In this document: piece by piece, positions 10,273 to 18,720 of the stretch | Layout: the number at the start of each line of letters is the position of its first letter | How positions within the stretch are numbered: the stretch's first letter is position 1 | DNA from: Bacteroidia bacterium | Lineage (GTDB): Bacteria; Bacteroidota; Bacteroidia; NS11-12g; UBA955 | DNA: 64,000 nucleotides | Assembly: GCA_023653095.1 (NCBI GenBank) | Contig: JAMNXP010000001.1 | Span: 388,853 to 452,852 of the forward strand | Reading direction: 5' to 3' | Position numbers and translations under genes: made by a program | The notes under the pieces: model-generated | The model's database searches: none | What the model was told of the DNA's origin: nothing | What the model saw: only the letters and a program-made list of their open reading frames with translations

Positions 10273-10920
10273 TTATGCGTATTTAACGATGATGGTTTCG
10301 ATTACATTCGCTACATCTTCAAACTTATCTGTAGCTACTTCCATTACCGTGTATACCTCACGTCTTTTAATGAGTTGTTTGAAATCATTTTCCTTTTCAA
10401 ACAATTCGCGAATACTCAGATCAAATACATTATCGGCGTGATTCTCTAAACTATTAATTTTAACAATTGATTCCATGATTTTTTCAGGGCGTTTCAACTC
10501 ACGCAATTGCATAATCACTTTGGAAACTTCATTTGCACCTTGGCAAATAAGTTCTGCTAAATTTTGGATTCCTGTATCATTTGGATTCACACCGTGAAAT
10601 TGCATTTTTTTACTAGAAGCATAAATATAATCTGCAACGTCATCTGTAGCAGTAGCTAAGTAATGAATATCTTCTCTATCAAATGGAGTAATGAAATTCT
10701 TACCCAACTCATGGAAAATCTGATGGGTTATTTCATCATTTTTATGCTCTAAGTCCTCTATTTGTTTATTGATGATGGATCTCTTTTGTTCTTCAGGTTC
10801 GTATACAAATTCTTTGAATTTCAATCCCATCTCGGCAATGTTCTTTGCAGTCTCTTCAAAAAGATTGTAAAACACTTGGTCTTTGGGCAGGAAAATGCTG
10901 AGTAAATTATTTAATGCCAT
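10273..10920 (-). CDS. DUF47 family PhoU-like Pit accessory protein
   Basis: This 215-residue all-helical protein belongs to the DUF47/PhoU-like family. Visible hallmarks are the N-terminal FLPKDQVFYNLFEE segment, the FDREDIHYLATATDDVADYIYA motif split over residues about 78-101, and the LENHADNVFD stretch near residue 150, which supplies acidic metal-binding residues. Family members are encoded next to Pit transporters and are thought to modulate them. Here the gene is the first of a two-gene operon with pit 10 nt downstream. A weak -7-like box, TAGTTTCG on the minus strand, lies just upstream. Function is from family knowledge; operon structure is seen directly. Confidence 0.9.
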   Translation of the reverse strand: MALNNLLSIFLPKDQVFYNLFEETAKNIAEMGLKFKEFVYEPEEQKRSIINKQIEDLEHKNDEITHQIFHELGKNFITPFDREDIHYLATATDDVADYIYASSKKMQFHGVNPNDTGIQNLAELICQGANEVSKVIMQLRELKRPEKIMESIVKINSLENHADNVFDLSIRELFEKENDFKQLIKRREVYTVMEVATDKFEDVANVIETIIVKYA

Positions 10921-11028
10921 TATATAATAGTTAATACGCGAAACTAATCAAGAATGGGCGGCATTGTGCATATGCAACATATATTTAATGTTTTGATAAT
11001 ATTTATTGTGAGTCTTTATTCTTTGGTT

Positions 11029-11112
11029 GACTGGTGTCCGCTGTCCGCTGTCCGCTGACGGTTGTCCGCTGTCCGCTGATAGCTGTTAGCTGACGGCTGT
11101 CGGCTGCCGGCC
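11029..11112. repeat. Heptanucleotide tandem array 2 (12 units)
   Basis: Twelve 7-bp units in register run from 11029 to 11112. GTCCGCT occurs five times and is interspersed with GACGGTT, GATAGCT, GTTAGCT, GACGGCT, GTCGGCT and GCCGGCC. In circular permutation the units carry the same GCTG core as arrays 1 and 3. The array sits immediately after the stop of the 11118-12071 gene, in the space upstream of the DUF47 gene. Confidence 0.93.
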
Positions 11113-11117
11113 GATTA

Positions 11118-12071
11118 TCAATTCGCATCCCACAACCGGTAGGTGCGCAAATTGCCTCTCGATTGGAGGTTGATGGTGATGACATCTGAAAAAGTGACCC
11201 ACATAAAGGCTTTCTTCAGTTTGTTGTAACGATATTCTTGCTCGGAGTTTAGTCCAACTGAAGTAACCTCCGAAGTGGGTTCGTTGGTATTGTTTCTGCT
11301 GCGGAGGTATTCTTGGCATTCTTGGAGAAGCAAGGGTTTTTCATCTGGACCCGCTTGGTTGTGAGCTAGTATATTGACAGTGTTACTGGAACCTTCTTTG
11401 TATTCGGCGTAGTAGTCACCCAAAATTTCGAGGTCTTCTTGGGTGAAAGGGTCTTTTACCTGTTTCAGTCTCAAGTATTTGACGTTCAAATCAAAAGTAT
11501 CCCCATAGGGAAGAAAAAGATAATGTATATCGCCTAAAACAAGCTTTTGGACTTCGTCGTGGTTGTTGAATTGAGTTTTGCGTTCAGCGAATAAGGAAGA
11601 ATTGATTAGGTTTTCCCGAGCCTGAACAGAGAGGGCCGAAACGAACATATCTCTGAATTCTTTCCAGTTGTAAAGTGAATCAATTTCGCCTTGGGCGTTA
11701 AATTTAATTAACCACTCCTTTTTCTCAACGGAAGATATGTTTTTAGCGGACTTTTTGCCTTTATCATCGCCGAAAAATCCGATAGAATAGACATCTTTGA
11801 TTTTGGGACTTTTCTTGATGATGATGTAAGTGGTATCTAATTTTACATCCAAGAAAAATTGGTTTTCGTTGGTGATGTATTGTTGGGTGATTCGCTGATA
11901 GATGATGTTTTTATATTGAGACAGTCCGGAAGTGATGATTTCTAATTTCGGGGAAACCACATTCCCGTTAGAATCAAGCATTTGTACTTGGGTTTCGGGT
12001 TTGTTGGTAATGAGTTGAGCGAAAGAAGAAGAGAAGCTAAAAAGTGAAGCAATGATGATGAGTTTGCGCAT
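11118..12071 (-). CDS. Exported protein of unknown function
   Basis: I do not recognise the family. The 317-residue protein begins with a clear signal peptide (MRKLIIIASLFSFSSSFAQ), so it is exported to the periplasm or beyond. No lipobox cysteine, transmembrane helix or T9SS domain is visible. The mature part mixes charged and aromatic residues, with repeated segments such as KYLRLKQVKDPFTQEDLEILGDYY near residue 205, and ends without low complexity. Gliding-motility protein GldN was considered because of size and location class, but its characteristic motifs are absent. The gene is alone, flanked by a heptamer array at its 3' end and the rplT terminator at its 5' side. Confidence 0.6.
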   Translation of the reverse strand: MRKLIIIASLFSFSSSFAQLITNKPETQVQMLDSNGNVVSPKLEIITSGLSQYKNIIYQRITQQYITNENQFFLDVKLDTTYIIIKKSPKIKDVYSIGFFGDDKGKKSAKNISSVEKKEWLIKFNAQGEIDSLYNWKEFRDMFVSALSVQARENLINSSLFAERKTQFNNHDEVQKLVLGDIHYLFLPYGDTFDLNVKYLRLKQVKDPFTQEDLEILGDYYAEYKEGSSNTVNILAHNQAGPDEKPLLLQECQEYLRSRNNTNEPTSEVTSVGLNSEQEYRYNKLKKAFMWVTFSDVITINLQSRGNLRTYRLWDAN

Positions 12072-12139
12072 AGGTGATGTTTAGACGGAAATTGAATAAA
12101 AATGGTTGACTGGAAAATTACGAATTTGGAAAGTAATAA

Positions 12140-12172
12140 AAAAGCCACCCGATGAGGGTGGCTTTTTTTTTG
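12140..12172 (-). terminator. Intrinsic terminator after rplT
   Basis: A 9-bp stem AAGCCACCC / GGGTGGCTT around the loop GATGA is followed by T-runs on both strands. It lies 20-50 nt beyond the rplT stop on the minus strand and is the natural end of the thrS-infC-rpmI-rplT transcript. Confidence 0.85.
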
Positions 12173-12191
12173 ATTAATGTTTTGGTTTGGA

Positions 12192-12542
12192 TTAACCGTT
12201 CATTACTTGATCGAAGATGGCTTTGAAAGCAGCAGTATCGTGAACAGCAAGATCTGCCAACACTTTACGGTTGATTTCTAAAGTACTTGCGTTCAATTTA
12301 CCCATGAACTGAGAATAACTTACACCTTGCTCGCGGCAAGCTGCGTTGATACGCATGATCCAAAGAGCGCGGAATTCGCGTTTTTTGGCGCGGCGATCGC
12401 GGTAAGCATAGGTTAAACCTTTTTCAACGGCATTTTTTGCAACCGTCCATACGTTTTTACGTCTTCCGAAGTAACCTTTGGCTAACTTCAGGGTCTTTTT
12501 TCTGCGCGCCTTACTGGCGACGTGATTGACTGATCTTGGCAT
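12192..12542 (-). CDS. rplT: 50S ribosomal protein L20
   Basis: L20 binds 23S rRNA early in assembly of the large subunit and in several bacteria also represses its own operon. The 116-residue length is standard. The N-terminal [16 protein letters not shown] and the central [19 protein letters not shown] segment are diagnostic of the family. It is the last gene of a four-gene operon after rpmI (64 nt gap) and is followed by a strong terminator. No obvious L20-binding pseudoknot was identified by eye in the leader. Confidence 0.97.
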   Translation of the reverse strand: MPRSVNHVASKARRKKTLKLAKGYFGRRKNVWTVAKNAVEKGLTYAYRDRRAKKREFRALWIMRINAACREQGVSYSQFMGKLNASTLEINRKVLADLAVHDTAAFKAIFDQVMNG

Positions 12543-12606
12543 ATTATATTAGTTTAATGGCTTGAGCGGCACAAGGCACTTGTTTGCTCCGGCCAAAGTT
12601 TTTCTA

Positions 12607-12807
12607 TTATTTTCCTAAGCGCAACATGAATTTTACGTTGCTCATATCTGAATCATGAACCAATGCAGGCTTTGCAAGGGCTTCTTTACGCTTCTTAGAC
12701 TTTTTGGTCAAGATGTGGTTTTTAAATGCTTTCAGACGCTTAACTTTACCGGTTCCAGTCACTTTGAAACGCTTCTTAGCGCTGGAATTTGTTTTCATTT
12801 TAGGCAT
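12607..12807 (-). CDS. rpmI: 50S ribosomal protein L35
   Basis: This 66-residue, highly basic protein matches L35, a small component of the large ribosomal subunit. The N-terminal [20 protein letters not shown] and the internal [11 protein letters not shown] stretch are typical. It lies between infC (15 nt) and rplT in the classic IF3-L35-L20 order, which supports both the identity and co-transcription. Confidence 0.96.
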   Translation of the reverse strand: MPKMKTNSSAKKRFKVTGTGKVKRLKAFKNHILTKKSKKRKEALAKPALVHDSDMSNVKFMLRLGK

Positions 12808-12822
12808 ATACTTAATTCTTTA

Positions 12823-13374
12823 TTATTTTTTTCCTTTGGGTGCAAGTAAGATAACCATTTTCTTACCTTCTCTTTTGGGTTCCATTTCTAACTTGGCGTG
12901 TCCACCTTCAATCAGTTTATTTGCAAAACCCATCAAAAGCTCAACACCGCGCTCAATGAAGATGATGGTACGACCTTTGTAAAATACGTAAGCTCTTACC
13001 TTATTTCCTTCATCTAAAAACGCTATGGCATGCTTGAGTTTAAAGTTCACGTCATGCTCATCTGTGTTTGGACCAAACCTAATTTCTTTGATCTCTTGTT
13101 TGATGGCATTGGCTTTGATTTCTTTCTGTTTCTTCTTCTGTTCGTAGAGAAACTTCTTGTAATCAACCACCTTACAAACAGGAGGTTCAGCATTGGGACT
13201 GATTTCAACTAAATCCAAGCCTAGTTCAAAAGCAATTTCAATTGCCTTCTCTGTTGGATAAACGCCCATTTCGACGTTATCACCTACAAGACGAATTTCT
13301 TTTGCAGAGATCCTTTCGTTGATCTTGTGCGGGTCTTCCTGGCGTCTGCCTCTTGGTTTAAAGTTTGGATTCAT
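12823..13374 (-). CDS. infC: Translation initiation factor IF-3
   Basis: IF-3 binds the 30S subunit, prevents premature 50S joining and proofreads start codons. The 183-residue protein shows the N-domain ([14 protein letters not shown] near residue 18), the linker [20 protein letters not shown] in two adjoining parts, and the C-domain ending in basic residues. It starts with ATG at 13374 rather than the rare ATT/ATC start used in Escherichia coli, and its start overlaps the thrS stop by 17 nt. The overlap implies translational coupling within the thrS-infC-rpmI-rplT operon. Confidence 0.96.
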   Translation of the reverse strand: MNPNFKPRGRRQEDPHKINERISAKEIRLVGDNVEMGVYPTEKAIEIAFELGLDLVEISPNAEPPVCKVVDYKKFLYEQKKKQKEIKANAIKQEIKEIRFGPNTDEHDVNFKLKHAIAFLDEGNKVRAYVFYKGRTIIFIERGVELLMGFANKLIEGGHAKLEMEPKREGKKMVILLAPKGKK

Positions 13375-15286
13375 TCAGTATTCTTTCAGCCAATTGCTGT
13401 ATTTCCATGGATCCTAAATCTGTTCCGCCGTGCATTCTAACAGAAACGGTTTGGCTTTCTTGCTCCTTCTCTCCTACTATAATCATGTAGGGAATTTTCG
13501 CTACCTCAGCGTCTCTGATTTTCTTGCCCGCCTTCTCAGATCTGTGATCTACGGAGGCGCGAATATCGGATATTTTCAGATATTTTCCAACTTCCTCTGC
13601 GTAATCTGCATATTTATCTGAAATTGGAAGTACAATTGCTTGTTTTGGTGCCAACCAAACTGGGAAGTTTCCAGCATAGTGTTCCAGTAAAAACCCAATG
13701 AATCTTTCATGCGTACTCAATGGAGCACGGTGAATGATGATGGGCCTTATCTTTTCATTGTTTTCGCTGGTATAACTCAAATCAAAACGTTCGGCTTGAG
13801 CAAAATCGACTTGGTTGGTAGCTAATGTAAATTCTTTTCCGATGACGCTATATACCTGAATGTCAATCTTGGGACCGTAAAACGCGGCTTCGTCTTCTAC
13901 TTCTACGTAGTTAACACCCATTTTGTCTAATACCTTGCGAACCATGCTTTCGGTTTTCAACCATAGCTCAGGCATGTCAATGTATTTTTGTCCCAACTTA
14001 GCCGGATCGTGCTTGGAAAAGCGCATCACATATTTCTCTATTCCGAACTTTTCAAAGTGTTTCAGGTACAATGCGTTTACCGCCTGAAACTCTGATTCGA
14101 ATTGCTCTTCGGTACAATAAATGTGCGCATCGTTCATTTGCAAACTGCGAACGCGCATCAATCCAAACAACTCACCGCTTTGCTCGTAACGGTAACAGGT
14201 TCCGTATTCAGCAAAACGAATGGGTAAATCGCGATAACTCTTGGGAGTTGCAGCAAAAATTTTGTGGTGATGCGGACAGTTCATCGCCTTCAAATAGTAA
14301 TTCACGCCGTCAATTTCCATGGGTGGAAACATGCTATCCTTATAATAAGGTAAGTGTCCGCTTTTGATATACATGCTTTCGCGGGCAATGTGGGGCGATT
14401 TTACTCTGAAGTAACCAGCTTCTTTTTCAATTTTCTTGGCGTAGGCTTCCATTTGCTCAATGATGACTCCGCCGTTGGGCAACCAAAGGGGCAATCCGGG
14501 TCCTACATCATCATCGAAGGTGTAGATTTCTAACTCCTTGCCCAATTTGCGGTGATCGCGTTTTTTAGCTTCTTCAAGAAGTTCTAAATATTCGTCAAGT
14601 TCCGATTTTTTGGGGAAGGTAATTCCGTAAATACGGGTCAACTGCTTATTTTTCTCATCGCCGCGCCAGTAAGCTCCTGCTGTGTTGAGTAGCTTGATGG
14701 ATTTGATGTGGCCGGTATGAGGAATGTGCGGACCACGACAAAGATCAGTGAAATTACCCTGGGTATAGAAGGTAATTTGACCGTCTTCGAGGTCTTGAAT
14801 CAATTCTAGTTTATATGGGTCGCCTTTTTCGGTAAAATACTGAATGGCTTCAGATTTGCTGACTGATTTACGCACAAACGAGTTGTTGGATTTAGCCAGT
14901 TCGCGCATCTTGTTTTCTACCTTCTCGAAATCATCGGAGGTGAATCTCATGTCCCCAAAATCAATGTCGTAGTAAAATCCACGGTCAATTGGCGGACCGA
15001 TGGCCAATTTGATGCCGGGATACAGGGCTTCTAGGGCTTCCGCCAGAAGGTGAGCCGAAGAGTGCCAATACGTCTGTTTGCCTTCATGGTCGTTCCACGT
15101 CAACAAGCTCAAGGTAGAATCTGTGGTAATGGGCGTATTCGCGTCTACCACTTGATCGTTCACCTTTGCCGACAACACGTTGCGGGCAAGTCCTTCGCTG
15201 ATGGATTGGGCAATTTCCATGGGGCTCACTCCGGCGTTGTAGGAACGCTGGGCGCCGTCTGGAAATGTAATAACAATTTGACTCAT
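13358..15286 (-). CDS. thrS: Threonyl-tRNA synthetase
   Basis: ThrS attaches threonine to tRNA-Thr in the cytoplasm. All expected domains are present: TGS (about 1-63), the editing domain with [11 protein letters not shown] near residue 72 and [12 protein letters not shown] near residue 200, the class II catalytic core with KAMNCPHHH near residue 327 (zinc ligands), and a C-terminal anticodon-binding domain with [16 protein letters not shown] chose ATG 15286 because it begins the standard [11 protein letters not shown] sequence; an ATG 33 nt upstream would add residues not expected in the family. It heads the operon with infC, rpmI and rplT. Confidence 0.97.
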   Translation of the reverse strand: MSQIVITFPDGAQRSYNAGVSPMEIAQSISEGLARNVLSAKVNDQVVDANTPITTDSTLSLLTWNDHEGKQTYWHSSAHLLAEALEALYPGIKLAIGPPIDRGFYYDIDFGDMRFTSDDFEKVENKMRELAKSNNSFVRKSVSKSEAIQYFTEKGDPYKLELIQDLEDGQITFYTQGNFTDLCRGPHIPHTGHIKSIKLLNTAGAYWRGDEKNKQLTRIYGITFPKKSELDEYLELLEEAKKRDHRKLGKELEIYTFDDDVGPGLPLWLPNGGVIIEQMEAYAKKIEKEAGYFRVKSPHIARESMYIKSGHLPYYKDSMFPPMEIDGVNYYLKAMNCPHHHKIFAATPKSYRDLPIRFAEYGTCYRYEQSGELFGLMRVRSLQMNDAHIYCTEEQFESEFQAVNALYLKHFEKFGIEKYVMRFSKHDPAKLGQKYIDMPELWLKTESMVRKVLDKMGVNYVEVEDEAAFYGPKIDIQVYSVIGKEFTLATNQVDFAQAERFDLSYTSENNEKIRPIIIHRAPLSTHERFIGFLLEHYAGNFPVWLAPKQAIVLPISDKYADYAEEVGKYLKISDIRASVDHRSEKAGKKIRDAEVAKIPYMIIVGEKEQESQTVSVRMHGGTDLGSMEIQQLAERILNESKL

Positions 15287-15364
15287 GATTTTACAAGTTT
15301 GCAAAGGTCGTGAAATCATTGAATATTCCCAAGTGATTTAATTGCGTAACTTCGTGAATAAGGT

Positions 15365-16261
15365 ATGAATTGGAAGTGTTTGTTCTTTCTGGGGATGTTT
15401 TGGGCGCAGGGTACTGTTTTTGCTCAAAATACAGATGTTGACTCGGCAAAATCAAGGGTTGAAATCAAGACCAGCGATGGAAACGTCCACCGTGGAACGG
15501 TAAAAAAAGAGGAACCTTCGAGCATCACCATATTAAGGGAAGACGGTTTGGAAATTGAAATTCCCAAATACGTTATTGTATACAAGAGAAACGTCAACGG
15601 AAAATCTGCGCCGGCGCGCGCTAGCGAACATGCCAGCAGGTATTTGTATTCGCCGTCTGCTTTTCCCATCAATAAAGGTGAGGGCTACATAAACTTATTG
15701 TATTTTTCTGTGGTTCAGGCCCAATATGGTTTGACAGATAACCTTTCCATAGGAATTACCTCAACGGCCATCTTTATGCCTACCCTCTTAAATGCCAAAT
15801 ATTCAGTTAAAATAAACGACAAGCTCCATTTAAGTGTGGGTGGACAATTTGGTAAGTTGTGGTTCGCCGACGAAGAAACGTTGGGAATTGGATTTGCAAA
15901 TATGACTTATGGCGACAAAAAAGAGAACATCACCTTAAATGCGGGTTACGGCTTTTACACGGGTTTAGATGAGCAATTGCCTATTTTTTCGGCGTGTTAT
16001 GCCAGAGAAACCTCTGAAAAGGTGGCATTCATTGCAGAGTTTTGGGCCATGTTTCCTCAGAGCGAGGGAGCCGTTTACGCGGGTGGTCCGGCGATGAGAA
16101 TCAAGGTGGGCAAGAATTTATTTTTCGATGTGGGAGTTTTGGGATTGAGTTTCACCAGCAGCGGTGATTACTACAACGCTGACAATGGAACATATGAATT
16201 CAGAAGGAACCGTGAGACTTACACTCCCCTTCCCTTTTTGGGATTGAACTGGGGATTATAA
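15365..16261 (+). CDS. Exported beta-barrel-like protein of unknown function
   Basis: This 298-residue protein has a signal peptide (first 21 residues, ending in VFAQ). Residues about 30-78 form a small beta-rich domain (VEIKTSDGNVHRGTVKKEE and following strands) that resembles the short nucleotide-free SH3-like leaders found on some Bacteroidota surface proteins. From residue 95 on, the pattern of short amphipathic strands with G/Y turns, ending in LPFLGLNWGL, fits an outer-membrane beta-barrel. No named family is recognised. Upstream TAACTTCG (15349) is a one-mismatch -7 box. The gene is divergent from thrS and is followed by tRNA-Ser. Confidence 0.65.
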   Translation: MNWKCLFFLGMFWAQGTVFAQNTDVDSAKSRVEIKTSDGNVHRGTVKKEEPSSITILREDGLEIEIPKYVIVYKRNVNGKSAPARASEHASRYLYSPSAFPINKGEGYINLLYFSVVQAQYGLTDNLSIGITSTAIFMPTLLNAKYSVKINDKLHLSVGGQFGKLWFADEETLGIGFANMTYGDKKENITLNAGYGFYTGLDEQLPIFSACYARETSEKVAFIAEFWAMFPQSEGAVYAGGPAMRIKVGKNLFFDVGVLGLSFTSSGDYYNADNGTYEFRRNRETYTPLPFLGLNWGL

Positions 16262-16299
16262 TTTTTTCAAAAAAAGCTGGATTTATTGTAAACAAATTT

Positions 16300-16307
16300 T
16301 ATATTTG
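16300..16307 (+). promoter_or_regulatory. -7 promoter box of tRNA-Ser
   Basis: TATATTTG is an exact TAnnTTTG match ending 10 nt before the mature tRNA 5' end. A TTG lies upstream at 16286 but its spacing of 11 nt is short. Confidence 0.55.
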
Positions 16308-16317
16308 CAGCCCCATT

Positions 16318-16404
16318 GGTGAGGTGGGTGAGTGGCTGAAACCAGCAGTTTGCTAAACTGCCGAACGGGAAACTGTTCCGGGGGTTCGAATCCCCCCCTC
16401 ACCG
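16318..16404 (+). tRNA. tRNA-Ser (GCT anticodon)
   Basis: The 87-nt cloverleaf has acceptor arms GGTGAGG and CCTCACC, anticodon arm GCAGTTTGCTAAACTGC with GCT in the loop, a long variable arm (class II, as expected for serine), and a T arm with GGTTCGAATCC. The discriminator is G and the 3' CCA is not encoded. It reads AGC and AGU codons. A terminator follows within 10 nt. Confidence 0.95.
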
Positions 16405-16410
16405 CAAGAA

Positions 16411-16441
16411 AAAAACCGCTGTAAACGCAGCGGTTTTTTTG
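16411..16441 (+). terminator. Intrinsic terminator after tRNA-Ser
   Basis: The stem ACCGCTG / CAGCGGT around TAAACG is flanked by an A-run and followed by seven T residues, starting 7 nt after the tRNA. Confidence 0.88.
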
Positions 16442-16550
16442 TTTGAACTCTGCAGAGTCAGAAAAATCGGATAACCAAGCGCGTAATCTATTATAAGGCG
16501 CATTTGTATGCTCTTATTTATCCTAAATACAAACTACAATCATTGAAAAG

Positions 16551-16582
16551 TGCCATTTAATGCATTTTTAAATGCCATTTAA
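16551..16582 (+). promoter_or_regulatory. Direct-repeat candidate operator of the hipBST-like operon
   Basis: TGCCATTTAA occurs twice, at 16551-16560 and 16573-16582, 22 bp apart (about two helical turns). The repeats lie just upstream of the -7 box at 16594-16601. The placement fits autorepression by the HTH protein encoded next. This is inferred; no footprint can be seen. Confidence 0.5.
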
Positions 16583-16593
16583 CAAAATAAAGT

Positions 16594-16601
16594 TATTTTT
16601 G
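16594..16601 (+). promoter_or_regulatory. -7 promoter box of the hipBST-like operon
   Basis: TATTTTTG matches TAnnTTTG, 19 nt before the first start codon and directly downstream of two TGCCATTTAA repeats. Confidence 0.5.
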
Positions 16602-16620
16602 CATCAAATAATGCCTTAAA

Positions 16621-16839
16621 ATGCACTTTTCGGAATTAGTATCGACCATCAAGAAACGCAGAGAAGCACTGCAAGTCACACAAGAGGATTTGGCGGAGAT
16701 ATCTGGCGTTGGATTAAGAACCCTAAAGCAGTTTGAAAGAGGCAAAGGAAATCCTACGCTATCAACCTTACAAAAAATCTCAGATGTGCTGGGCATGGAA
16801 GTTTGCCTGAAAATCAAAAATTTAAACCCATCTGAATGA
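16621..16839 (+). CDS. hipB: HipB-like Xre-family HTH antitoxin/repressor
   Basis: This 72-residue protein is a single helix-turn-helix domain of the Xre/Cro type (recognition region TQEDLAEISGVGLRTLKQFERG, split across residues about 19-40). HipB proteins bind operators in their own promoter and, in HipBA and HipBST systems, join the kinase complex. The gene starts a tight three-gene operon; its stop overlaps the next start as ATGA. Two direct repeats in the promoter are candidate binding sites. The symbol rests on context and fold, not on strong sequence specificity. Confidence 0.85.
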   Translation: MHFSELVSTIKKRREALQVTQEDLAEISGVGLRTLKQFERGKGNPTLSTLQKISDVLGMEVCLKIKNLNPSE

Positions 16840-17165
16840 GAAAAGCCAAAGTTTTATTCAAGAATCGAGAAGCGGGAATTTTGACCCAACACGATGACGG
16901 ATCTTTTTCGTTTCGGTATCTAGAAGACTGGGTAACGCATACCAACGGGCAAGGTATCAGTCTCACGTTTCCTTTAACAGAAAGAGAATTTCATTCAAAG
17001 TACTTATTCCCTTTCTTTTTTAGTATGCTTCCTGAAGGGTCCAACAAAGAAGTGGTTTGCAAACACAATAGAATAGACCAAGAGGATCATTTCGGATTGT
17101 TAATGACCACTGCAAAAAACGACAGTATTGGCGCAGTTAGAATAATAAAACTAGATCAAGAATGA
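16836..17165 (+). CDS. hipS: HipS-like small protein (HipA N-terminal subdomain)
   Basis: The 109-residue protein corresponds to the N-terminal subdomain 1 of HipA (Couple_hipA type), with the characteristic FFFSMLPEGSNKEVV near residue 60 and a DSIGAVRI motif near residue 95. In ordinary HipA this region is fused to the kinase; here it is a separate gene. In the E. coli HipBST system the equivalent small protein HipS acts as the antitoxin towards the kinase HipT. It overlaps both neighbours by 4 nt (ATGA junctions), consistent with coupled translation of the three proteins. Assignment as HipS is by architecture and order. Confidence 0.85.
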   Translation: MRKAKVLFKNREAGILTQHDDGSFSFRYLEDWVTHTNGQGISLTFPLTEREFHSKYLFPFFFSMLPEGSNKEVVCKHNRIDQEDHFGLLMTTAKNDSIGAVRIIKLDQE

Positions 17166-18148
17166 ACTTGCCCGAAATTAAATACTGTCCTGCTACCCTA
17201 TCGGAAGGGTTTAATACCTATAGCAGAACAGCTTTGAAACGGATTTTTCAAGGCAAGAAGGTATTTCATGTTTTACCTTACGATGCCCCAACATCCAATC
17301 CCGATATGTATCAAATGTTTGAGGAAAACCGCAGTCGCATGTCAATTTCGGGGGTACAAGAAAAATTTTTATTGCTTCTTGATAAAAACAAGTTAAGGTT
17401 GATTCAAGAGAATGAACTGGGAACCTATATCCTAAAACCCATTCCAGGTGCAGGTAAAAGACCAGATCAAATGCCGGCTAATGAGCACTTAACCATGCAA
17501 ATCGCCCGTCAGATTTATGGTATTGAGACTGCTGAAAATGCTATGATCTTTTTTAAAGACGGTAGTCCTGCATACCTTACCAAGCGATTTGATGTGAAAG
17601 AAGATGGCACAAAATGGGCACAAGATGATTTTGCATCCTTAGCGCAAAGAACCCCACAAACTCATGGTGAACACTACAAGTATTTGGGGAGTTATTTAGA
17701 CCTATTTGAGTTGATGCGTCAGTATTTAACTACCTATAAGATAGAAGCTCCAAAACTTTTTAGGTTAATTGTTTTTAATTATTTGTTTTCAAATGGGGAC
17801 GCGCACTTCAAAAACTTCTCAATACTTGAAACTGCATTTGGTGACTACCGACTTAGTCCGGCTTATGACCTGTTGAGTAGTCGTATACATATTGAAGACA
17901 GAGATTTTGCCTTGGATGAGGGACTTTTGCCACAAAAAATAGCTCAAGGAAAAATAGGTTTTCGGTTCGCGAAACTCGCAGAAAAAGCGGAAATCAGTGA
18001 AAAGACATTTCAAGAAATCATGGGCTTAATGGTCTCCAAATCTGATTCTGTCGGCAAAATGATAGCTGCCTCTTTTCTCAACAATTCAACCAAAAGAAAT
18101 TATTTCCAATCCTATCAAGAACGCTTGAACCAACTGACCAAAGGTTGA
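17162..18148 (+). CDS. hipT: HipT-like HipA-family Ser/Thr kinase toxin
   Basis: HipA-family kinases inactivate aminoacyl-tRNA synthetases by phosphorylation and stop growth. The 328-residue protein lacks the usual N-terminal subdomain, which is supplied by the preceding gene. Kinase elements are visible: the Gly-rich loop SISGVQEK (S61-I62-S63), an ATP-binding Lys in YILKPIPG (K92), the catalytic loop NGDAHFKN (D213) and the metal-binding SPAYDLL (D236). The SIS motif in the loop resembles the paired autophosphorylation serines reported for HipT. All catalytic residues are intact, so the toxin is predicted active. Its target is unknown; HipT modifies TrpS and HipA modifies GltX. Confidence 0.87.
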   Translation: MNLPEIKYCPATLSEGFNTYSRTALKRIFQGKKVFHVLPYDAPTSNPDMYQMFEENRSRMSISGVQEKFLLLLDKNKLRLIQENELGTYILKPIPGAGKRPDQMPANEHLTMQIARQIYGIETAENAMIFFKDGSPAYLTKRFDVKEDGTKWAQDDFASLAQRTPQTHGEHYKYLGSYLDLFELMRQYLTTYKIEAPKLFRLIVFNYLFSNGDAHFKNFSILETAFGDYRLSPAYDLLSSRIHIEDRDFALDEGLLPQKIAQGKIGFRFAKLAEKAEISEKTFQEIMGLMVSKSDSVGKMIAASFLNNSTKRNYFQSYQERLNQLTKG

Positions 18149-18219
18149 AGTTCTTTATAGCACCCTCAATTATTTTTGGGAATTAATTTGCATCTGGAGA
18201 ATATTGTAACGAATAAGGG

Positions 18220-18644
18220 CTATTTAAAAAATTGATTGATTAGATTGCTGATCATCGTGGGATTTGTTAAAATTTCATTGAAATCGGGCATATCGCAGGG
18301 TTCGATGGGGTCGCCAGGGTTTCTGAAATGCAATCGAGTGGCGTTGTAATTGGATACGGGAGTTTGAAGTTTGGAGTAACTGTGGGAAGTGGTTGTTGGA
18401 TGCTTGAATTTCATCTTCGGTGGCAGAAACGCCCATTGCTTGCGCTTCGGCAGTTTCGGAAATGAACATGTCAGTGTGGAAGCCTGAAAGTCCGTGGGCA
18501 TCGAAGTAAGACTTGGCGAAACACCAGATTCCAACGAGTTCCTTCAAAGTTGCGGTGAACTTGGGTGAATCCCCAACCCTCTTAAATGACTTTTAGAAAA
18601 TCGGTGGTGGGATCTTCGGGTTGAATGATGAGTGTTTTTTTCAT
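18220..18644 (-). pseudogene. Decayed small gene (stop plus frameshifts)
   Basis: A minus-strand gene can be traced in three frames. It begins at ATG 18644 with MKKTLIIQPEDPTTDFLKVI and hits a TAA at 18582-18584. A second frame from about 18560 reads GIWCFAKSYFDAHGLSGFHT and continues to about 18370. A third frame then reads LQTPVSNYNATRLHFRNP and ends at 18220. Joined, these look like the start, a conserved core and the end of one small protein, with material missing between the first two pieces. I recall similar uncharacterised proteins but cannot name the family. It is interpreted as a relic, not an expressed gene. Confidence 0.55.
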
Positions 18645-18650
18645 GGATTT

Positions 18651-18699
18651 ACTATTTATTTACTTACCTCACCCCAGTAAGGGTGAGTAAATAAATAGT
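18651..18699. repeat. Near-perfect inverted repeat with short loop
   Basis: The left arm ACTATTTATTTAC + TCACCC (interrupted by TTACC) pairs with the right arm GGGTGA + GTAAATAAATAGT around the loop CAGTAA. That gives 19 paired positions with one 5-nt bulge. It lies between the decayed gene and the next promoter. It could be a terminator-like hairpin, an operator, or the remnant of an inserted palindromic element. Confidence 0.8.
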
Positions 18700-18707
18700 T
18701 AAATACC

Positions 18708-18715
18708 TATATTTG
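18708..18715 (+). promoter_or_regulatory. -7 promoter box upstream of the 18810 gene
   Basis: TATATTTG matches TAnnTTTG exactly and would start transcription near 18720, leaving a leader of about 90 nt before the ATG at 18810. Confidence 0.5.
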
Positions 18716-18720
18716 TGAAG

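Noticed and set aside
11118-12071. Gliding motility protein GldN
   Set aside because: Size and signal peptide fit, but GldN motifs and the gldKLMN neighbourhood are absent.
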